Shown: positions 17,211 through 29,760, numbered from the stretch's first letter. The stretch is 64,000 bases of DNA from a bacterium (GCA_021817945.1 JAKAFL010000012.1:1-64000), one strand, 5' to 3'. The notes: a model not told the origin generated them from the letters alone. Numbers and translations are program-made.

Positions 17211-20200
17211 ATGATCGGAAAATTCACATGCATTCAAGGGGTGTTTCTCTCCATCGCCCTGTCTCTCATCAAACTGCATGCCAGCGAGATGCCATCTCTT
17301 GCCCGGGCTGCATTGCCGCTTGCCTTTGAATTGAACCGTGGCCAGGCGGGACCTGCCGCTGAGTTCCTTGCTCGCGGTGAAGGTTACTCGTTGTGCTTAT
17401 CAGCAGGCGGCGGGGCGATGCTGCATCTCTCATCCAAAAACCATGATTCCCGCCATGACGCAGAACTTGGATTAAGCCTTGAGTCTGCCCGGGTTGACTC
17501 TGTTGGTATGGGAGAAAAAGAATTGGAGGGCAGGGTCAGTTATCTCGTTGGCGCAGATCCGGCAAAATGGCGGCAGGGAATGCCAACGTTTGGGCGGGTG
17601 GAATTTAAATCCGTGTATCCAGGGGTGGACCTGACCTATTATGGGAATCAAGGCCGGTTGGAATACGATTTCCGGCTGGCACCCGGGGTCAAGCCCGGGC
17701 AAATCACCCTGAAATTCGACGGCCCGGAGGGAGTGGCTCTTGCAGATAATGGCGACCTGAATATCCAACTGGCTGGCGGCCTGGTACGGTGGCAACATCC
17801 GGTAGCATGGCAGGAGATTGACGGTCAAAAGGTTAGGGTTCCATGCCAATATGTCTTGGAGGAGCGGTTTGGAGGAAACAATGGCCACGAGATTGTGCGT
17901 TTCAGTCTGGGGAATTACAATTGTTCCGAGCCTCTGGTGATTGACCCGGTGCTGCTTTATTCAACCTATTTGGGCGGATCCAGTTCAGGCGGCGACAGTG
18001 CCAACGCCGTCACCACCGATGCGGCAGGCAATGTGTATTTCACCGGCACAGATTCCAGCGGCACGTTCGCTTTCCCAGCAGTGCGGGGATTTTTAGATGC
18101 CGGTGGCAATGCTGCTTTTGTCACCAAACTGGATTCGACAGGCACAAACGCATTGTTCACGACCTTCATTGGCGGCAGTGGCAACGATTCCGGCCAGGCA
18201 ATTGCGCTGGATAGCACGGGCCACATCTTCTTAGCCGGGAATGCCTCGCCTGGATTTCCGATTACAAACGGATTTCAAACTGCCAGCGCCAACGGATTTC
18301 TCGCTGAACTGGACACAAGCGGAACGAACATCCTCTACTCGACTTACATTGGTGATTCTGTCAATAGCTTGGGTGTGGATGGCAGTGGCCACGCCATCGT
18401 CGCAGGCGTGACCAGTCTTGCGAGTTTTCCGGTAACCCCGGGAGTGTTGCGCACCAACGCGCCGAACGGGGGGTCGCCGTGTGGCTTTGTCGTGAAAGTC
18501 AACCCAACGTTGAGCGGCACGAATTCTTTAGTGTACTCGACGTTGTTCGGCGGGTCGGGTTACGACGGAATTCAAGCCTTGGCGGTGGATGCGTCCGGGA
18601 ATGCATATTTCACGGGCACAGCCACTTCGACCAATTTTCCCGTCACCCCTGGCGCTTTTCAGACGAACCGGCTTGGTTATTCTGACGCTTATGTTGCCGA
18701 GTTGAATCCCACCGGCACAGCGCTGGTGTTTTCCACCCTGCTGGGCGGCAGTGGCAATGACGGTTACAATACCGCCGGTATTGCGTTGGATGCTGATGGC
18801 AACGTGTATGTGACCGGGCAGACCGATTCCAAGGATTTTCCGACCACGCCTGGCGCCGCGCAGCCGACGTTTGGCGGCGGCGGACCGTATTCCAACAGCG
18901 GCGACGCCTTTGTGGCCAAATTCAATCCCACCGGCAGCACATTGCTCTGGTCAACGTATCTGGGCGGCAGCCTGGACGACAATGCCACGGGCATCACCGT
19001 GGATTCCAACCGCAACGTGTATGTGACCGGCGACACCAGTTCGCTGAATTTTCCGACGCGTCAGGCGGCGCAAACGCCGAATCTGTTTGACGCCTATAAA
19101 TTCGCGGCCGGCGCGACAAACTGGACCGGACTGGCCGTAGGTCCACAAACCATCAACGTATTTGCCGTGGATCCCGTGAACAGCTCGAATGTTTATGCCG
19201 GTGCGACGCGCGGTGGCAGCGAGCCGGTGTTCTATAAAAGTGCCGATGGCGGGCTGACTTGGACTGGCAGTGACACGGGAATGCCGGCGAATTTCTCCGT
19301 CTATAACGGCTTCAGCTACGACACGATTCAGGCCAGCGTCAAATCCCTGACGGTGGATCCGTCAAATCCAAACGTACTCTATGCCGGATTTAGTTCCGGC
19401 GCGGGCATTTTAAAAAGCACCAACAGTGGCGGGAGTTGGTTCGCCGTCACCAATGGCCTGCCTCAGCTTTTTTTTGCGGGCGGAGGAGGTGCCGGAGGAA
19501 GGGTGATCGGTGCGCTGGCGGTTGATCCGCATGATTCACAGGTAGTCTTTGCCGCGTTGGGGGCCATGAATAACAGTGCGGGCGGGATTTTCCGCAGTGC
19601 CGATGGCGGACAGACTTGGAGCAATGTGCTGGCGGGCGCCACCGGTTCAGTTGGATTTGTTGCGGTGGATATTGACTCGTCGGATTCATCGAAAATCTAC
19701 GCAGCCAGCAGCAGTCAAGTCGGCTTTTTCAAAAGTACCGATGGCGGGAACACCTGGACTAATTTGAACACCGGCCTGCCCTCGTCAGATTCAGTGCAAA
19801 CCATCGCCATTAACCCGGCCAATTCGGACAACATTTATGTGGGAACCTTTGCCAGCGGCATTTATGAAAGCCTGAACGGTGGCACAAACTGGCTGGTCAC
19901 CGGGCAAAACTTCTATGGCGTTCCCAGTCTTGCATTCAATCCATCGGACCCCAATACGCTCTACGGACTCGAGGTGTATGGAGGCTACGACTATCAAGGC
20001 GTGATCGTTTCCACCAACGCCGGCACGAACTGGACCAGCATGGATACCGGAATCCCTTCCCAAAACAACCAGTATCGGATCAGTTCACTGACGGCAGATC
20101 CGTTGCAGGCCGGAACGCTTTTTGCCGCCTCCAGCGAATATCTCCAGGAAGGCTTTGTCGCCAAGTTGGATGCCAGCGGGTCGTTGCTCAATTACGCCAC

Positions 20201-23200
20201 CTACCTGGGCGGCGTCACGGGTACTTACAATCAACGCGCCAATAACAACGCCGACGGCATTGCCGTGGATGGCACCGGTAATGTCTGGGTGGTGGGCAAC
20301 ACCGCCGCAGCGGATTTCCCGGTGACAACGAACGCCTATCAGCAAATGTATTACGGCAACCAAAGTGCGTTCATTGCCAAACTCGGCAGTTCCTCCGACG
20401 CTGACCTGGCTGTCTTCCTGTCCGAAAGAACCAACACCATACAGGTGAACCAAGCCTTCAGTTATACGGTTGTTGTCACAAACATGGGACCGGGCGACGC
20501 GTCCGCCGTCACGCTGGAGGATGTTTTGCCCTCATCGCTTGCCTTTCAGTCTGCATCCATGCCCCAAGGCTCTTACCAGGTGGCCGGCCAAACAGTGACC
20601 TTCAATTTGGGCGCGGTGTCCAATCAAACCTCAGCCACGGTGGTTCTCACCGCGGTTCCGGTGGCCGTCGGAACGGCTCAAAATGTGGTCAGTGTCACCG
20701 CAAATGAAAATGATCCGGTACTTTCCAATAACATTGCCTCCATCTCAACCACGGTTTTGCAAAATGCCGCACTGCATACCGATCTGGCCTTGGGCACCAT
20801 AATCTCGCCCAATCCGGGGATTCTGGGTTACAATTTGAGTTACTCGGTGAGTGTCACCAACCTTGGACCGGACTCTGCAAGTGGTGTGACCTTGACCGAT
20901 GCGATTCCTTCAACCGTGACGTTGATTTCCGCCGTTGTCAGTCAGGGGTCTTTGATGCAGTTGGGAAAAAATCTGACGGCGGCTTTTGGGAATCTTGCCT
21001 CCGGTGCAATCGCTTCTCTCACTATCACCGCTACTCCGCGATCACGCGGCATGATTACCAATTTTGCAGGTGTCACCGGCAATGAAAATGATCCGAACCC
21101 GGCCAATAATTTCGCCGCCTCCGCCACGCAAATCATTGCGGCAGATTTGCAGGTCATCCGCTCGGGTCCGGTGCCGGAGCAGTCAGACCAAAGTTTCACC
21201 ATGCTTGTCACTAATGTCGGTCCCGACACCGTCGCCAACACTGTGCTGACCATTGCGTCGCCTGACGGGACCAATACGGTCGTGGAATCGGCCGCTGCCA
21301 GCCAGGGTTCGGCGGTTATTTCCAATAATTTTGTCGTTGCATCGCTTGGCGCCATTCCTCCAGGGGGCGGCGCTGCGGTCCGCGTTTCCGCATCAGGCCC
21401 GGCAAACGTCACTGCCTATACCTTTGTTTCTCCAGTCAGCTCTTCCGGGGTGGTTTTGTTCACGCAAACCAACAGCACAGCGGCTGATCTGATGGTCATG
21501 GGTGGCTCTGTAAGTCCAAATCCTATCGTGGCAGGCCAGGTGGTCACCATTTCTGGTTTGGTCACCAATGCCGGGCCTGATGTGGCTAAAAATGTCTCCA
21601 TCTTTTTTGGATTGGATTCTGGCGCATTCAACTTGATTTCAATGAGCGGGTCTGGTTCCACGAATGACTTTTACAACGGATCAGTGCTTTACGCGCAGGA
21701 CGTGTTCCCGGAGATTAGTCCGGGAGGCACCGCTCAATTTACGGTGCAAGCCCAGCCATTCAATGCAGTGAATGAGTCCGTCATCTTCGCCGCAGACTCA
21801 GACCAGCCCGATCCCACGCCTTGGGACAACAGTATTTACAATTTTTACGAGTACACCAATTGGCTGCACATCACGGTGACGAATGGACCGGGGGTCTTGT
21901 CGTTTGCCCAGGCCGGCTTCACCGCTGCAGAAAACTCCGGCGGCGCATCCATACAAGTCAGCCGCAAAGGAGGCAGCGCTGGCACCGTGAGTGTCAATTA
22001 CGCCACGACCGGCGGAAGCGCCAAATCTGGGGTGAACTATACCCCTGTCAGCGGCACGCTCACCTTCGGGCCGGGCCAGAATGTCGCGAGTTTTTCCGTG
22101 CCGCTGCTGGATGATGGCGTGCTTTCGCCCAACATGTCTGTGAACTTGTTGTTGAGCGGCGTAACCGGCGGGTACATGGGCGTGCCTGGGGCTGCGACTC
22201 TGACAATTGATGAATCGGATTTTTCCACGAATCTCCCAGGCGGCCTGGACCTCATTAGTGCGGCAATCACCAACAGCCCGCTGATTTATGGCAATAATCC
22301 CGACCAGGGGGGGACACCTGGAGTTGTTGCGCTCACGCCGGATGGCCGCCATGTCTTGTTCAATTCCATTGCCAATAACCTTGTCAACGGCATCAATAAC
22401 TCCTACTACACCGGCTACCAGTACGTGCAGCAGCGCAACGTGTTTGTGCGTGACATGAACACCAATTTTGTGACCTTGGTAAATGTGACGACGACTGGCA
22501 GTTCCTGCAATTCGGGTGCCTACGGCGATTCCATCACGCCGGACGGTCGCTACGTGGTTTTTGAAAGCTCGGCCACCGACCTGACCGAAGGCAACCTTGG
22601 CGGCTTTAATCAAATCTTCCTACGCGATTTGGTTTCCGGGCAAACCAGGTTGATCAGTGTGGATTCCAGTGGCGCCGTCGGCGCAGCCGGTTATTCCTAT
22701 GGCGGGCAAATCTCGCAAGACGGCCGCTATGTGTTTTTCACCAGCTACGCCACGAATTTGGCTGGGCAAATTGAGACTGGCCACGGCGACGTTTTCATGC
22801 GTGACACATGGAGCAACCTCACCACACTGGTGAGCATCAGCACAAACGGCTTGACCGGCAACGGTTCGGGATCTTATTTGGATGCCATCACGCCGGATGG
22901 CCGCTTCGTGGTGTTTGACAGTTACTCCAGCGACCTGTCGCCTGTGCCAGCCACAAACGGCGTGGATAACCTCTTTTTGCGCGATACACTTTCCAATAGG
23001 ACCTGGTTGTTGACGGTGAATCCCTCCGGCACGCAATCAGCCAGCGATTATTCCTACTCGCCCGTCATCACCCCCGATGGTGGTTTTGTGGCTTTCATCA
23101 GCTATGCCACCAACCTGACATCAGATGTCATCACCAATGGAGCCCGGAATATTTTCCTGCGCAATGTGAATGCTGGCAGCACCATTCTGGTGAGCGTGGG

Positions 23201-25760
23201 AACAAATGGACTGGCCGGCGATAAAAATTCCTCCTCACCAACCATCAGTTCCAATGCGCAGTTTGTGGCTTTTGTGAGCGGGGCAGGGAATCTTTCTCCG
23301 CTTGCCTCCGGAATTGCCAACCAGCAGGTTTTCATACGTGACATGGTGAGCCAGACAAACAGGTTGGTGAGCGTGGATGTTGCCGGCACAAATGCCGCGA
23401 ATGGTTATGCCCATAATCCAAATTTGACGCCGGATGGCCGGTTCGTGGTTTTTGACAGCGTCGCAACCGACATTGTGACCAATTCTGATTTCGGCTACGA
23501 CAATGTCTTTGAGTTGGATTTGTTTTCCAACGCCATGATCATGGTCAGCACAAATTCCAGTGGCAAAGCCAGCTTGGGCGCAAACCAGCAGACGGTCACT
23601 CCGGATGGAAAGGACGTGGTCTTTGTAAGCTCCGATTACAGTTTGGCGCCCGGCGCGCCCTACAATACCGGAGAAATTTACCGGGCGAATCCTTTTGCGG
23701 GCGGCATTGGCGGCATGATGCCGGTGAGCGCCGTATTCTCGCGCACGGCCAACAACAATTCGCCAGCCACTGCCTACTCAATGAGCGCCAATGGGCGCTG
23801 GGTTGTCTTCGATAGCTATGCGCTTAACCTTGTGCAGAACCAGACCAATGGCAATGGAAGCATCTTCCTGGCCGATACCCTCAGCAACACCCTGACCCTT
23901 CTGAACCTGAGCACAAACGGCGGATTACCCATGTATTATTCCGCTTACGGGCCCCAGATCAGCGCAAATGGCAACGTGGTGGCTTTCAACAGCTCTGCTT
24001 CCGATCTGGTTACCAACCCGGTCAACGATGCCTACAACAACAACGTGTTCGCCTGCAACCTGACCAACCACACCATGAATCTTGTCAGTGTCAACCTTGC
24101 TGGCGGGAGCGACAACGGTAGTTCTTCTTTGGTCGGTCTTTCTCCTGACGGACGTTACATTTTGTTCACCAGCTATGCCACGAATTTGACGGTGGCGGCT
24201 CTCACCAATAGTTATTGGCAGCATTTGTACGTTCGTGACCTGCTGCAAGGCACGACCACGATGGTGGATGTCACCACCAATGGCTTTCCGGGTGACAGCG
24301 ATGCCGGCACCGGGTCCATCACTCCGGACGGACGCTTTGTGGCTTTCACCAGCGCCTCGGATTGGCTCGTTACCGGCGTGTCCAATGTGACCGGCAGTTT
24401 CCAGGATTATCAAATGTTCCGGCATGATATGTGGTCCGGCAGCAACGTGCTCGTCAGCGCCACCCCGTCCGGCGGCCCAACAACCAACGAGTTCGGCATT
24501 TATTACGCGCAACCCCTCATCAGTTCGGATGGCCGTTATGTCGCATTTGAATCATCATCCTCCGATTTGATCTACGGCAGCACCAATTTGTTCAGCCAGG
24601 TTTATGAACGGGACATTCTTTCAGGTGAAACCCATCTGGTCAGTGTCAATCTCGCCGGCACAAGCGGCGGAAATAATTACGCCAGCGGCACGCCAGCCAT
24701 GACCCCGGACGGGCGTTTCATCGTGTTTGCCAGTTACGCCAGCGATTTGACCGCCAATACAGGCGAGAATGGGATTGAAAATGTGTTCGTGCGCGACATG
24801 GTGAATAACACGACCACCCTCGTCAGTATCAACGACCTCGGGGTTGGCGGTGCCAATGCGGCGTCCGACTCCTTTGCCATCAGCAGTGATGGCCGCTACG
24901 TCGCGTTCCGAAGCTTTGCCACCGATTTGGTGCCTGGCGCATTTGCCTCCGGCGTTGGGAATATTTACCGGCGGGACTTGTCGAATGACGTGACGCTCCT
25001 GATCAGCGGCAACCTCGCCGGCACCGGCTCAGGTTCGGCAACTTCCGAGAGCCCCGCCATGAGTGTTGATGGCTCGCTAATCGCGTTTGATAGCTCTGCC
25101 TACGATCTCACTCCCCAGGATTTTAACCAGGCCAACGACCTGTTCGTATATGGCTTCAAACCCGTTGCCAATACCGCTGATTTGGCTCTTGGCGCCGCCG
25201 CGCCTGTTTCCGCCAGCGTTGGTAATTCATTCAACCTGGTTTTGAGCGTGACAAATCTCGGCCCAACCAATGCCACCGGTGTGGTGGTGCTGGATAAACT
25301 GCCTCCCGGAGTGGTTTTTGTTTCGGCGCATTCTAGTCAGGGGACGCCGGTTTTCGCTGGAGGCCAGGTCGCATGGTCTCCGGGCGGCTTGGCTGCAGGC
25401 GGTGAAGCCACAGCCACCCTCACTCTGACCCCCACCCTGGCGGGAATCATTTACAACGACGCGACCGTGTCTGGCAATCAACCCGACTTGAATCCTTACA
25501 ATAACGGCGTGCAAACCTCGGTCTCGGTCAGTGCGGGTGGCCCTCCTTCTCTGGCCATCGCCGGTTTGTCCGGTAACAGGTTCCAAATCTCCTGGCCATC
25601 GTCGGCGAATTTGGAATTGCAGACCACCACCAATCTGGCCCCGCCCATCATCTGGCTGCCAGTCACTAATGGAATTGCCACGGGCGGCGGGGTCAGCTCC
25701 GCAGTTTACACCAATCTTCCGCACGGTGGAAATCGCTTCTACCGTCTGCACGCCCCGTGA
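17211..25760 (+). CDS. Giant secreted protein: SBBP propeller, BNR, DUF11, Calx-beta, PD40 repeats
   Basis: 2849 residues from ATG 17211, which follows GAAGGA and gives the signal peptide [24 protein letters not shown]; the ORF start at 17166 does not. Domains in order: an SBBP-associated beta-sandwich (about 25-240); SBBP beta-propeller repeats (about 245-620, [21 protein letters not shown]); BNR/sortilin-like repeats (about 625-980, [12 protein letters not shown]); four DUF11 domains (starting near 1062, 1188, 1310, 1424); one Calx-beta domain (about 1560-1670); a long run of PD40/TolB-like repeats (about 1695-2650, [16 protein letters not shown]...VFVRDM); another DUF11 (from about 2653); and a C-terminal [16 protein letters not shown]...FYRLHAP module typical of Verrucomicrobiota exported proteins. 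It is likely a surface or extracellular adhesion protein; no catalytic motif is seen. Confidence 0.85.
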   Translation: MIGKFTCIQGVFLSIALSLIKLHASEMPSLARAALPLAFELNRGQAGPAAEFLARGEGYSLCLSAGGGAMLHLSSKNHDSRHDAELGLSLESARVDSVGMGEKELEGRVSYLVGADPAKWRQGMPTFGRVEFKSVYPGVDLTYYGNQGRLEYDFRLAPGVKPGQITLKFDGPEGVALADNGDLNIQLAGGLVRWQHPVAWQEIDGQKVRVPCQYVLEERFGGNNGHEIVRFSLGNYNCSEPLVIDPVLLYSTYLGGSSSGGDSANAVTTDAAGNVYFTGTDSSGTFAFPAVRGFLDAGGNAAFVTKLDSTGTNALFTTFIGGSGNDSGQAIALDSTGHIFLAGNASPGFPITNGFQTASANGFLAELDTSGTNILYSTYIGDSVNSLGVDGSGHAIVAGVTSLASFPVTPGVLRTNAPNGGSPCGFVVKVNPTLSGTNSLVYSTLFGGSGYDGIQALAVDASGNAYFTGTATSTNFPVTPGAFQTNRLGYSDAYVAELNPTGTALVFSTLLGGSGNDGYNTAGIALDADGNVYVTGQTDSKDFPTTPGAAQPTFGGGGPYSNSGDAFVAKFNPTGSTLLWSTYLGGSLDDNATGITVDSNRNVYVTGDTSSLNFPTRQAAQTPNLFDAYKFAAGATNWTGLAVGPQTINVFAVDPVNSSNVYAGATRGGSEPVFYKSADGGLTWTGSDTGMPANFSVYNGFSYDTIQASVKSLTVDPSNPNVLYAGFSSGAGILKSTNSGGSWFAVTNGLPQLFFAGGGGAGGRVIGALAVDPHDSQVVFAALGAMNNSAGGIFRSADGGQTWSNVLAGATGSVGFVAVDIDSSDSSKIYAASSSQVGFFKSTDGGNTWTNLNTGLPSSDSVQTIAINPANSDNIYVGTFASGIYESLNGGTNWLVTGQNFYGVPSLAFNPSDPNTLYGLEVYGGYDYQGVIVSTNAGTNWTSMDTGIPSQNNQYRISSLTADPLQAGTLFAASSEYLQEGFVAKLDASGSLLNYATYLGGVTGTYNQRANNNADGIAVDGTGNVWVVGNTAAADFPVTTNAYQQMYYGNQSAFIAKLGSSSDADLAVFLSERTNTIQVNQAFSYTVVVTNMGPGDASAVTLEDVLPSSLAFQSASMPQGSYQVAGQTVTFNLGAVSNQTSATVVLTAVPVAVGTAQNVVSVTANENDPVLSNNIASISTTVLQNAALHTDLALGTIISPNPGILGYNLSYSVSVTNLGPDSASGVTLTDAIPSTVTLISAVVSQGSLMQLGKNLTAAFGNLASGAIASLTITATPRSRGMITNFAGVTGNENDPNPANNFAASATQIIAADLQVIRSGPVPEQSDQSFTMLVTNVGPDTVANTVLTIASPDGTNTVVESAAASQGSAVISNNFVVASLGAIPPGGGAAVRVSASGPANVTAYTFVSPVSSSGVVLFTQTNSTAADLMVMGGSVSPNPIVAGQVVTISGLVTNAGPDVAKNVSIFFGLDSGAFNLISMSGSGSTNDFYNGSVLYAQDVFPEISPGGTAQFTVQAQPFNAVNESVIFAADSDQPDPTPWDNSIYNFYEYTNWLHITVTNGPGVLSFAQAGFTAAENSGGASIQVSRKGGSAGTVSVNYATTGGSAKSGVNYTPVSGTLTFGPGQNVASFSVPLLDDGVLSPNMSVNLLLSGVTGGYMGVPGAATLTIDESDFSTNLPGGLDLISAAITNSPLIYGNNPDQGGTPGVVALTPDGRHVLFNSIANNLVNGINNSYYTGYQYVQQRNVFVRDMNTNFVTLVNVTTTGSSCNSGAYGDSITPDGRYVVFESSATDLTEGNLGGFNQIFLRDLVSGQTRLISVDSSGAVGAAGYSYGGQISQDGRYVFFTSYATNLAGQIETGHGDVFMRDTWSNLTTLVSISTNGLTGNGSGSYLDAITPDGRFVVFDSYSSDLSPVPATNGVDNLFLRDTLSNRTWLLTVNPSGTQSASDYSYSPVITPDGGFVAFISYATNLTSDVITNGARNIFLRNVNAGSTILVSVGTNGLAGDKNSSSPTISSNAQFVAFVSGAGNLSPLASGIANQQVFIRDMVSQTNRLVSVDVAGTNAANGYAHNPNLTPDGRFVVFDSVATDIVTNSDFGYDNVFELDLFSNAMIMVSTNSSGKASLGANQQTVTPDGKDVVFVSSDYSLAPGAPYNTGEIYRANPFAGGIGGMMPVSAVFSRTANNNSPATAYSMSANGRWVVFDSYALNLVQNQTNGNGSIFLADTLSNTLTLLNLSTNGGLPMYYSAYGPQISANGNVVAFNSSASDLVTNPVNDAYNNNVFACNLTNHTMNLVSVNLAGGSDNGSSSLVGLSPDGRYILFTSYATNLTVAALTNSYWQHLYVRDLLQGTTTMVDVTTNGFPGDSDAGTGSITPDGRFVAFTSASDWLVTGVSNVTGSFQDYQMFRHDMWSGSNVLVSATPSGGPTTNEFGIYYAQPLISSDGRYVAFESSSSDLIYGSTNLFSQVYERDILSGETHLVSVNLAGTSGGNNYASGTPAMTPDGRFIVFASYASDLTANTGENGIENVFVRDMVNNTTTLVSINDLGVGGANAASDSFAISSDGRYVAFRSFATDLVPGAFASGVGNIYRRDLSNDVTLLISGNLAGTGSGSATSESPAMSVDGSLIAFDSSAYDLTPQDFNQANDLFVYGFKPVANTADLALGAAAPVSASVGNSFNLVLSVTNLGPTNATGVVVLDKLPPGVVFVSAHSSQGTPVFAGGQVAWSPGGLAAGGEATATLTLTPTLAGIIYNDATVSGNQPDLNPYNNGVQTSVSVSAGGPPSLAIAGLSGNRFQISWPSSANLELQTTTNLAPPIIWLPVTNGIATGGGVSSAVYTNLPHGGNRFYRLHAP

Positions 25761-25878
25761 CCAGCCACTCGCTCTGCTTTCGTCGCCCAGATTCAGGTTT
25801 GGCGCAGCGGAGGGATGCGCAAGGGGCAAACGACAAATTGGCATTGCTGTCCCTGGTAAATTGAGGCATAAGCCTGCC

Positions 25879-27405
25879 ATGCTTTCAAAGGTTTGCTCGG
25901 CTGCGCTCAATGGCATTGATGCCTATGCCGTTGAGGTGGAGGTGAATTGCGGTTATGGCGAGACTTTCGTGGCCCTCGTGGGCCTGCCCGATGCCGCTGT
26001 CAAGGAATCCAAGGACCGCGTTTCCACCGCCCTCTCCAACTCCGGCTACACCTTTCCCATGGGCAAAACCACCATCAACCTGGCTCCTGCAGACATGAAA
26101 AAAGAGGGGCCAAGCTTCGACCTGCCCATCGCCCTGGGCTTGCTGGCCGCCAGCGAACAAATGGTCACTGACCAACTCGACCAGTTTGTGATCGTGGGGG
26201 AATTGGCCCTCACCGGCAGCGTGCGCCCGGTCAAGGGTGTCCTTTCCATTGCACTCAGGGCCAGGGCCGATGGCCGCGCCGGTGTGCTTGTGCCGGTGGA
26301 AAATGCCGCCGAAGCCGCCGTGGTCCGCGGACTCAATGTCATCCCCGTCCAAAATTTGCGCGAGGCGGCATCCTTCCTGGAAGGCGAGGCCCGCATCACC
26401 CCCGCCAAAGTGGATCTTCAGGCGCTGTTCGCCCCTGTCCCCGCTGAAGACCATGATTTCAGCGAGGTCAAGGGCCAGGAAAACGTGAAGCGTGCCCTGG
26501 AGATTGCCGCCGCAGGCGGCCACAATGCCCTGCTCATTGGTCCCCCGGGTACCGGTAAATCCATGCTCGCCCGCCGCCTGGCCACCATTTTGCCCCCGCT
26601 CACCCTGGACGAAGCCCTGGAAACCACCAAGGTCCACAGTATCGTGGGACTCCTGCAACCCGGCCAGGCCCTTGTCACCCAGCGACCTTTTCGTTCGCCC
26701 CACCACACCGCCAGCGATGCCGGCCTCCTCGGCGGCAATGTCAACCCCACCCCGGGCGAAATTTCCCTGGCCCACAACGGTGTCCTTTTCCTCGATGAAT
26801 TGCCCGAATTCAAACGCAGCGTGCTCGAAACCATGCGCCAGCCCCTGGAAGAAGGCCGCGTCACCATCTCCCGCGCCGCTGGCACCATGACTTTCCCCTC
26901 CCAGTTCATGCTCCTCGCCGCCATGAACCCCACGCCCGATGGCAAAATGCCCGCAGAGTCGCGCAGTTCACCCCGGGAAATTCAAAATTACCTGGGGCGC
27001 ATCTCCGGTCCGCTCCTCGACCGCATAGACCTCCACATCGAAGTGCCCGCCGTCAAATTCCGTGAAATGGCCGCCGCGCCCCCGGGCGAAACCTCAGCAC
27101 AAATCCGCGAGCGCGTCATCGCCGCCCGGTCCCTCCAGCACGCCCGGTTCGCCGCCAAACCCAAAATCACCTGCAACGCCCGCATGGGATCCCGCGAACT
27201 CAAGGCTCACTGCGCCATGGATGATGCCACCGCCTCACTGCTCAAGCACGCCATGACCGAGTACAATTTGAGCGCCCGCGCCTACGATCGCATCCTGAAA
27301 GTCGCCCGCACCATTGCCGACCTCGCCGGCGTCGAGAACATCAACCCCGACCACATCAGCGAAGCCATCCAATACCGCTCCCTCGACCGCCAGTTGTGGG
27401 GGTGA
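25879..27405 (+). CDS. comM: YifB/ComM family Mg-chelatase-like AAA+ ATPase
   Basis: 508 residues from ATG 25879 ([22 protein letters not shown]); the ORF track begins upstream in the previous gene. The N-terminal Lon-like/ChlI domain ([23 protein letters not shown]) is followed by the AAA+ core with Walker [10 protein letters not shown], Walker [10 protein letters not shown] and the C-terminal Mg_chelatase_C region ([21 protein letters not shown]). In Vibrio and Haemophilus ComM is a branch-migration helicase in transformation; the role here is inferred. It stands alone upstream of the accessory island. Confidence 0.92.
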   Translation: MLSKVCSAALNGIDAYAVEVEVNCGYGETFVALVGLPDAAVKESKDRVSTALSNSGYTFPMGKTTINLAPADMKKEGPSFDLPIALGLLAASEQMVTDQLDQFVIVGELALTGSVRPVKGVLSIALRARADGRAGVLVPVENAAEAAVVRGLNVIPVQNLREAASFLEGEARITPAKVDLQALFAPVPAEDHDFSEVKGQENVKRALEIAAAGGHNALLIGPPGTGKSMLARRLATILPPLTLDEALETTKVHSIVGLLQPGQALVTQRPFRSPHHTASDAGLLGGNVNPTPGEISLAHNGVLFLDELPEFKRSVLETMRQPLEEGRVTISRAAGTMTFPSQFMLLAAMNPTPDGKMPAESRSSPREIQNYLGRISGPLLDRIDLHIEVPAVKFREMAAAPPGETSAQIRERVIAARSLQHARFAAKPKITCNARMGSRELKAHCAMDDATASLLKHAMTEYNLSARAYDRILKVARTIADLAGVENINPDHISEAIQYRSLDRQLWG

Positions 27406-27501
27406 TGCGGAATAAAACAATCTGCTTTCCCTTGATGCTGTCTCCCGATACTTCTTGGAAAACCGTTGGCGTCCTCTTAATCTCGTGGGACAGTAGTTTA
27501 G

Positions 27502-28641
27502 ATGAAAAAACCGGCCTTCATAGACCTATTTTGCGGCTGCGGAGGATTCAGCCTTGGCATGGAGCGCGCCGGCTTCCGTTGCTTGGCGGCGGTTGATTTC
27601 AACCCCGAAGCCGTCACCGTTTTCAGAAAAAACTTCCCTGAAATTTGCCAGGCCCTCGAAAAGGATTTAATTCAATTCACGCCTGACAAAATGGCGGAGC
27701 TCATCGGCGACGAAACGGTGGATGTCATTGTCGGCGGTCCGCCGTGTCAGGGATATTCAACCGTGCGGCAGCGAGATGGCGCGAACAGCGGGCCGCGCAT
27801 GGTTGAAGACAAGCGCCGGCATCTTTACCAGGAATTTTTGCGTTACGTCGGTTATTTCCAGCCGAAATTGTTCGTGATGGAAAATGTTTTGGGCATCAAA
27901 TCGGCGGCGGGTGGAAAATACTTCACGCGCGTCCAGAAGGAGGCGCGGGCATTGGGATATCGTGTCCATCCGCAGGTTGAAAAGGCATTTGACTTGGGCG
28001 TGCCGCAGAAACGCCAGCGCCAACTCATCATCGGCACACGCCTTGACTTGCCGGATTACTTTCCAGGGGACTTGAAACCCGCACCCCGCGCCGTGGAATG
28101 GCCGACGCTCGGCGAAGCCATTGGCGACCTTCCCACCGTCTGGGCCGGTGGCGGCGAAGAAGAGGCTGATTACGACATGGAGAAACGCAAAAGCCACGTT
28201 GCCAAATACAGCCGGGGTTATCTCTATGGAACGCTCGAAGTGCAGCTTGCACAAAAACTGACGGCGCACCGTGCCCGTCCCCACAGCGAACGCGACTTGC
28301 GCGATTTTGCCAAATTGCGCGAGGGCGAGCATTGTGCGGCGGCAATCAAGCGCGGCGAGGAATTCGAGTTTCCCTACGACCGCGAATCTTTCAAAGACCG
28401 TTACACCCGGCAGCATCGCAACGAACCCTGCTCAACCATCGTGGCTCATTTGAGCAAAGACGGTCTGATGTTTATTCATCCGACGCAAAACCGCTCGCTT
28501 ACGCCGCGCGAGGCGGCTCGTGTGCAGAGTTTTCCCGATTGGTTTCAATTTCCGGTGGCTCGCACACATCGGTTCCGCGTCATCGGGAATGCCGTTCCTC
28601 CGCTTGTTCTTGAAGCCATCAGAAATCTCGCGTTCAACTGA
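27502..28641 (+). CDS. DNA (cytosine-5-)-methyltransferase
   Basis: 379 residues. The ordered m5C motifs are complete: I (FIDLFCGCGGFSLGMERAGF), II (AAVDFNPEAVTVF), IV with the catalytic Cys (GGPPCQGYS), VI (FVMENVLGI), VIII (QKRQRQLIIGTR), IX (SLTPREAARVQSFPDWF) and X (RFRVIGNAVPPLVLEAI). The target-recognition region between VIII and IX is about 120 residues, so a single specificity; the recognised sequence cannot be read. It is followed nine bases later by a small ORF and then a convergent DUF3883 protein, which fits a type II restriction-modification locus. Nearby Vsr debris is also typical of m5C loci. Confidence 0.92.
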   Translation: MKKPAFIDLFCGCGGFSLGMERAGFRCLAAVDFNPEAVTVFRKNFPEICQALEKDLIQFTPDKMAELIGDETVDVIVGGPPCQGYSTVRQRDGANSGPRMVEDKRRHLYQEFLRYVGYFQPKLFVMENVLGIKSAAGGKYFTRVQKEARALGYRVHPQVEKAFDLGVPQKRQRQLIIGTRLDLPDYFPGDLKPAPRAVEWPTLGEAIGDLPTVWAGGGEEEADYDMEKRKSHVAKYSRGYLYGTLEVQLAQKLTAHRARPHSERDLRDFAKLREGEHCAAAIKRGEEFEFPYDRESFKDRYTRQHRNEPCSTIVAHLSKDGLMFIHPTQNRSLTPREAARVQSFPDWFQFPVARTHRFRVIGNAVPPLVLEAIRNLAFN

Positions 28642-28650
28642 AATAAATCC

Positions 28651-28908
28651 ATGTGGACAATCACAAATGATTTAGTTGATGGCGGCAAAAAAGTTGGCGC
28701 GTCGAGTTGCACCTTCGATGCAACACAAGCTGTCTCGCTGAAGCACCGATTCCGTTTGCTGGACGATGATGGTAATATTTATTACGAGGGGATTTCCGAC
28801 GTTCACGATTCGCAAAAAGCCTTTTCCCCGCTTGATGATTTTGGACGGGGTTACGCCGGTTGCACGCAAATCGAATACTTCACCAATGGTGCTTGGCGTT
28901 CGCTGTAA
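28651..28908 (+). CDS. Hypothetical 85-residue protein in R-M locus
   Basis: 85 residues (MWTITNDLVDGGKKVGASSCTFDATQ...). It has no signal peptide or membrane segment and looks like a small acidic beta-rich protein with RFRLLDDDGNIYYEG in the middle. I do not recognise a family. It begins nine bases after the methyltransferase stop and ends three bases before the stop of the convergent DUF3883 gene. Its position suggests co-expression with the methyltransferase. A role as accessory or inhibitor of the nuclease would be speculation. Confidence 0.6.
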   Translation: MWTITNDLVDGGKKVGASSCTFDATQAVSLKHRFRLLDDDGNIYYEGISDVHDSQKAFSPLDDFGRGYAGCTQIEYFTNGAWRSL

Positions 28909-28911
28909 AAT

Positions 28912-29760
28912 TTAGCGCGGCAGCGCCGAAAATTGCATTGGGTCGAGGGTGCAGGTATTGCGAAGTGAGCCGGGCAGAATAAAAAGTTGTGGCTGCTGGG
29001 AAAATTTGTAAAGCCGGTAAAGTTGATATTCATTTTGCCGCTCTTCAGAAATCTGAACTTCATTTTTTGATGCAAAAAACGGAGTCATCGCGCCGAAGCG
29101 CGTGGTCTTAACTTCAATCAGCCGGACGCGACCATCTATCTCGAACGATGAAATATCAAAGCCAAGATGGTCGCCGGTTGTGTCAGAGACGTGTTGGATT
29201 CGGTTGGCTAAATCTTTCTTCCCAGCTTGCCAAAGTCGCTTGTATTCAAATTCCAAAACCAATCTTTCTCCAGCCAATCCTAAAGTTTGATTTCGTGCTT
29301 CAAGCTCTAGATAATTTCTCCGCACCGGCTTGCGAATTCGCTGAGCTTCGTCGTGAAGTTTTGTTTTTTTCGTTTCACTGCGCGGCGGCGCGACCAAAAT
29401 CGCCAACACATCGCTGACTTCCGGCGGGTGCTGGACGGTCTGCCCAACCGCAGTTGCCGCCGCTTGATGCAAACTACCAGCACCGAGAAGCCGTTCCTCA
29501 ACCACGTCGTAAAGAAGTCCCTGATAATTCAAGCGCGGCTTGTAGCCGTCAATGTAGGGATAGCCCAGGTCAGTCAGAACCGCGCTGATATTTTGATGCT
29601 TTAATTCAATCGCTGCTCTCGTTCGGCTTTTAAGAAAAATTTGCAGATTGCGATTGTGTTCTGCTTTGTTAAACGATTCGCCACGAAGTTCCATAGCCAG
29701 CATCCCGAAATAATCCAAGACGGTGGCTTCAACTTCTTCGCGTGACCAATAGTCTGACAT
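28912..29760 (-). CDS. DUF3883-domain protein, likely restriction endonuclease partner
   Basis: 282 residues from ATG 29760 (MSDYWSREEVEATVLDYF); the 65 extra residues of the ORF track are dropped as unconserved-looking. The N-terminal domain (about 1-100: EHNRNLQIFLKSRTRAAIELKHQNISAVLTDLGYPYIDGYKP) is a recurrent module. The C-terminal DUF3883 domain carries a PD-(D/E)xK-like site: D in GFDISSFE and the E-x-K in RLIEVKTTRFG, then PFFASKNEV. Such domains occur in restriction and mobile-element contexts. Facing the m5C methyltransferase, it is the best candidate for the cutting enzyme. Cleavage activity is inference. Confidence 0.75.
   Translation of the reverse strand: MSDYWSREEVEATVLDYFGMLAMELRGESFNKAEHNRNLQIFLKSRTRAAIELKHQNISAVLTDLGYPYIDGYKPRLNYQGLLYDVVEERLLGAGSLHQAAATAVGQTVQHPPEVSDVLAILVAPPRSETKKTKLHDEAQRIRKPVRRNYLELEARNQTLGLAGERLVLEFEYKRLWQAGKKDLANRIQHVSDTTGDHLGFDISSFEIDGRVRLIEVKTTRFGAMTPFFASKNEVQISEERQNEYQLYRLYKFSQQPQLFILPGSLRNTCTLDPMQFSALPR

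Noticed and set aside
25531-25878. Upstream extension of the YifB/ComM ORF
   Set aside because: It overlaps the end of the giant gene; the conserved protein starts at [22 protein letters not shown].
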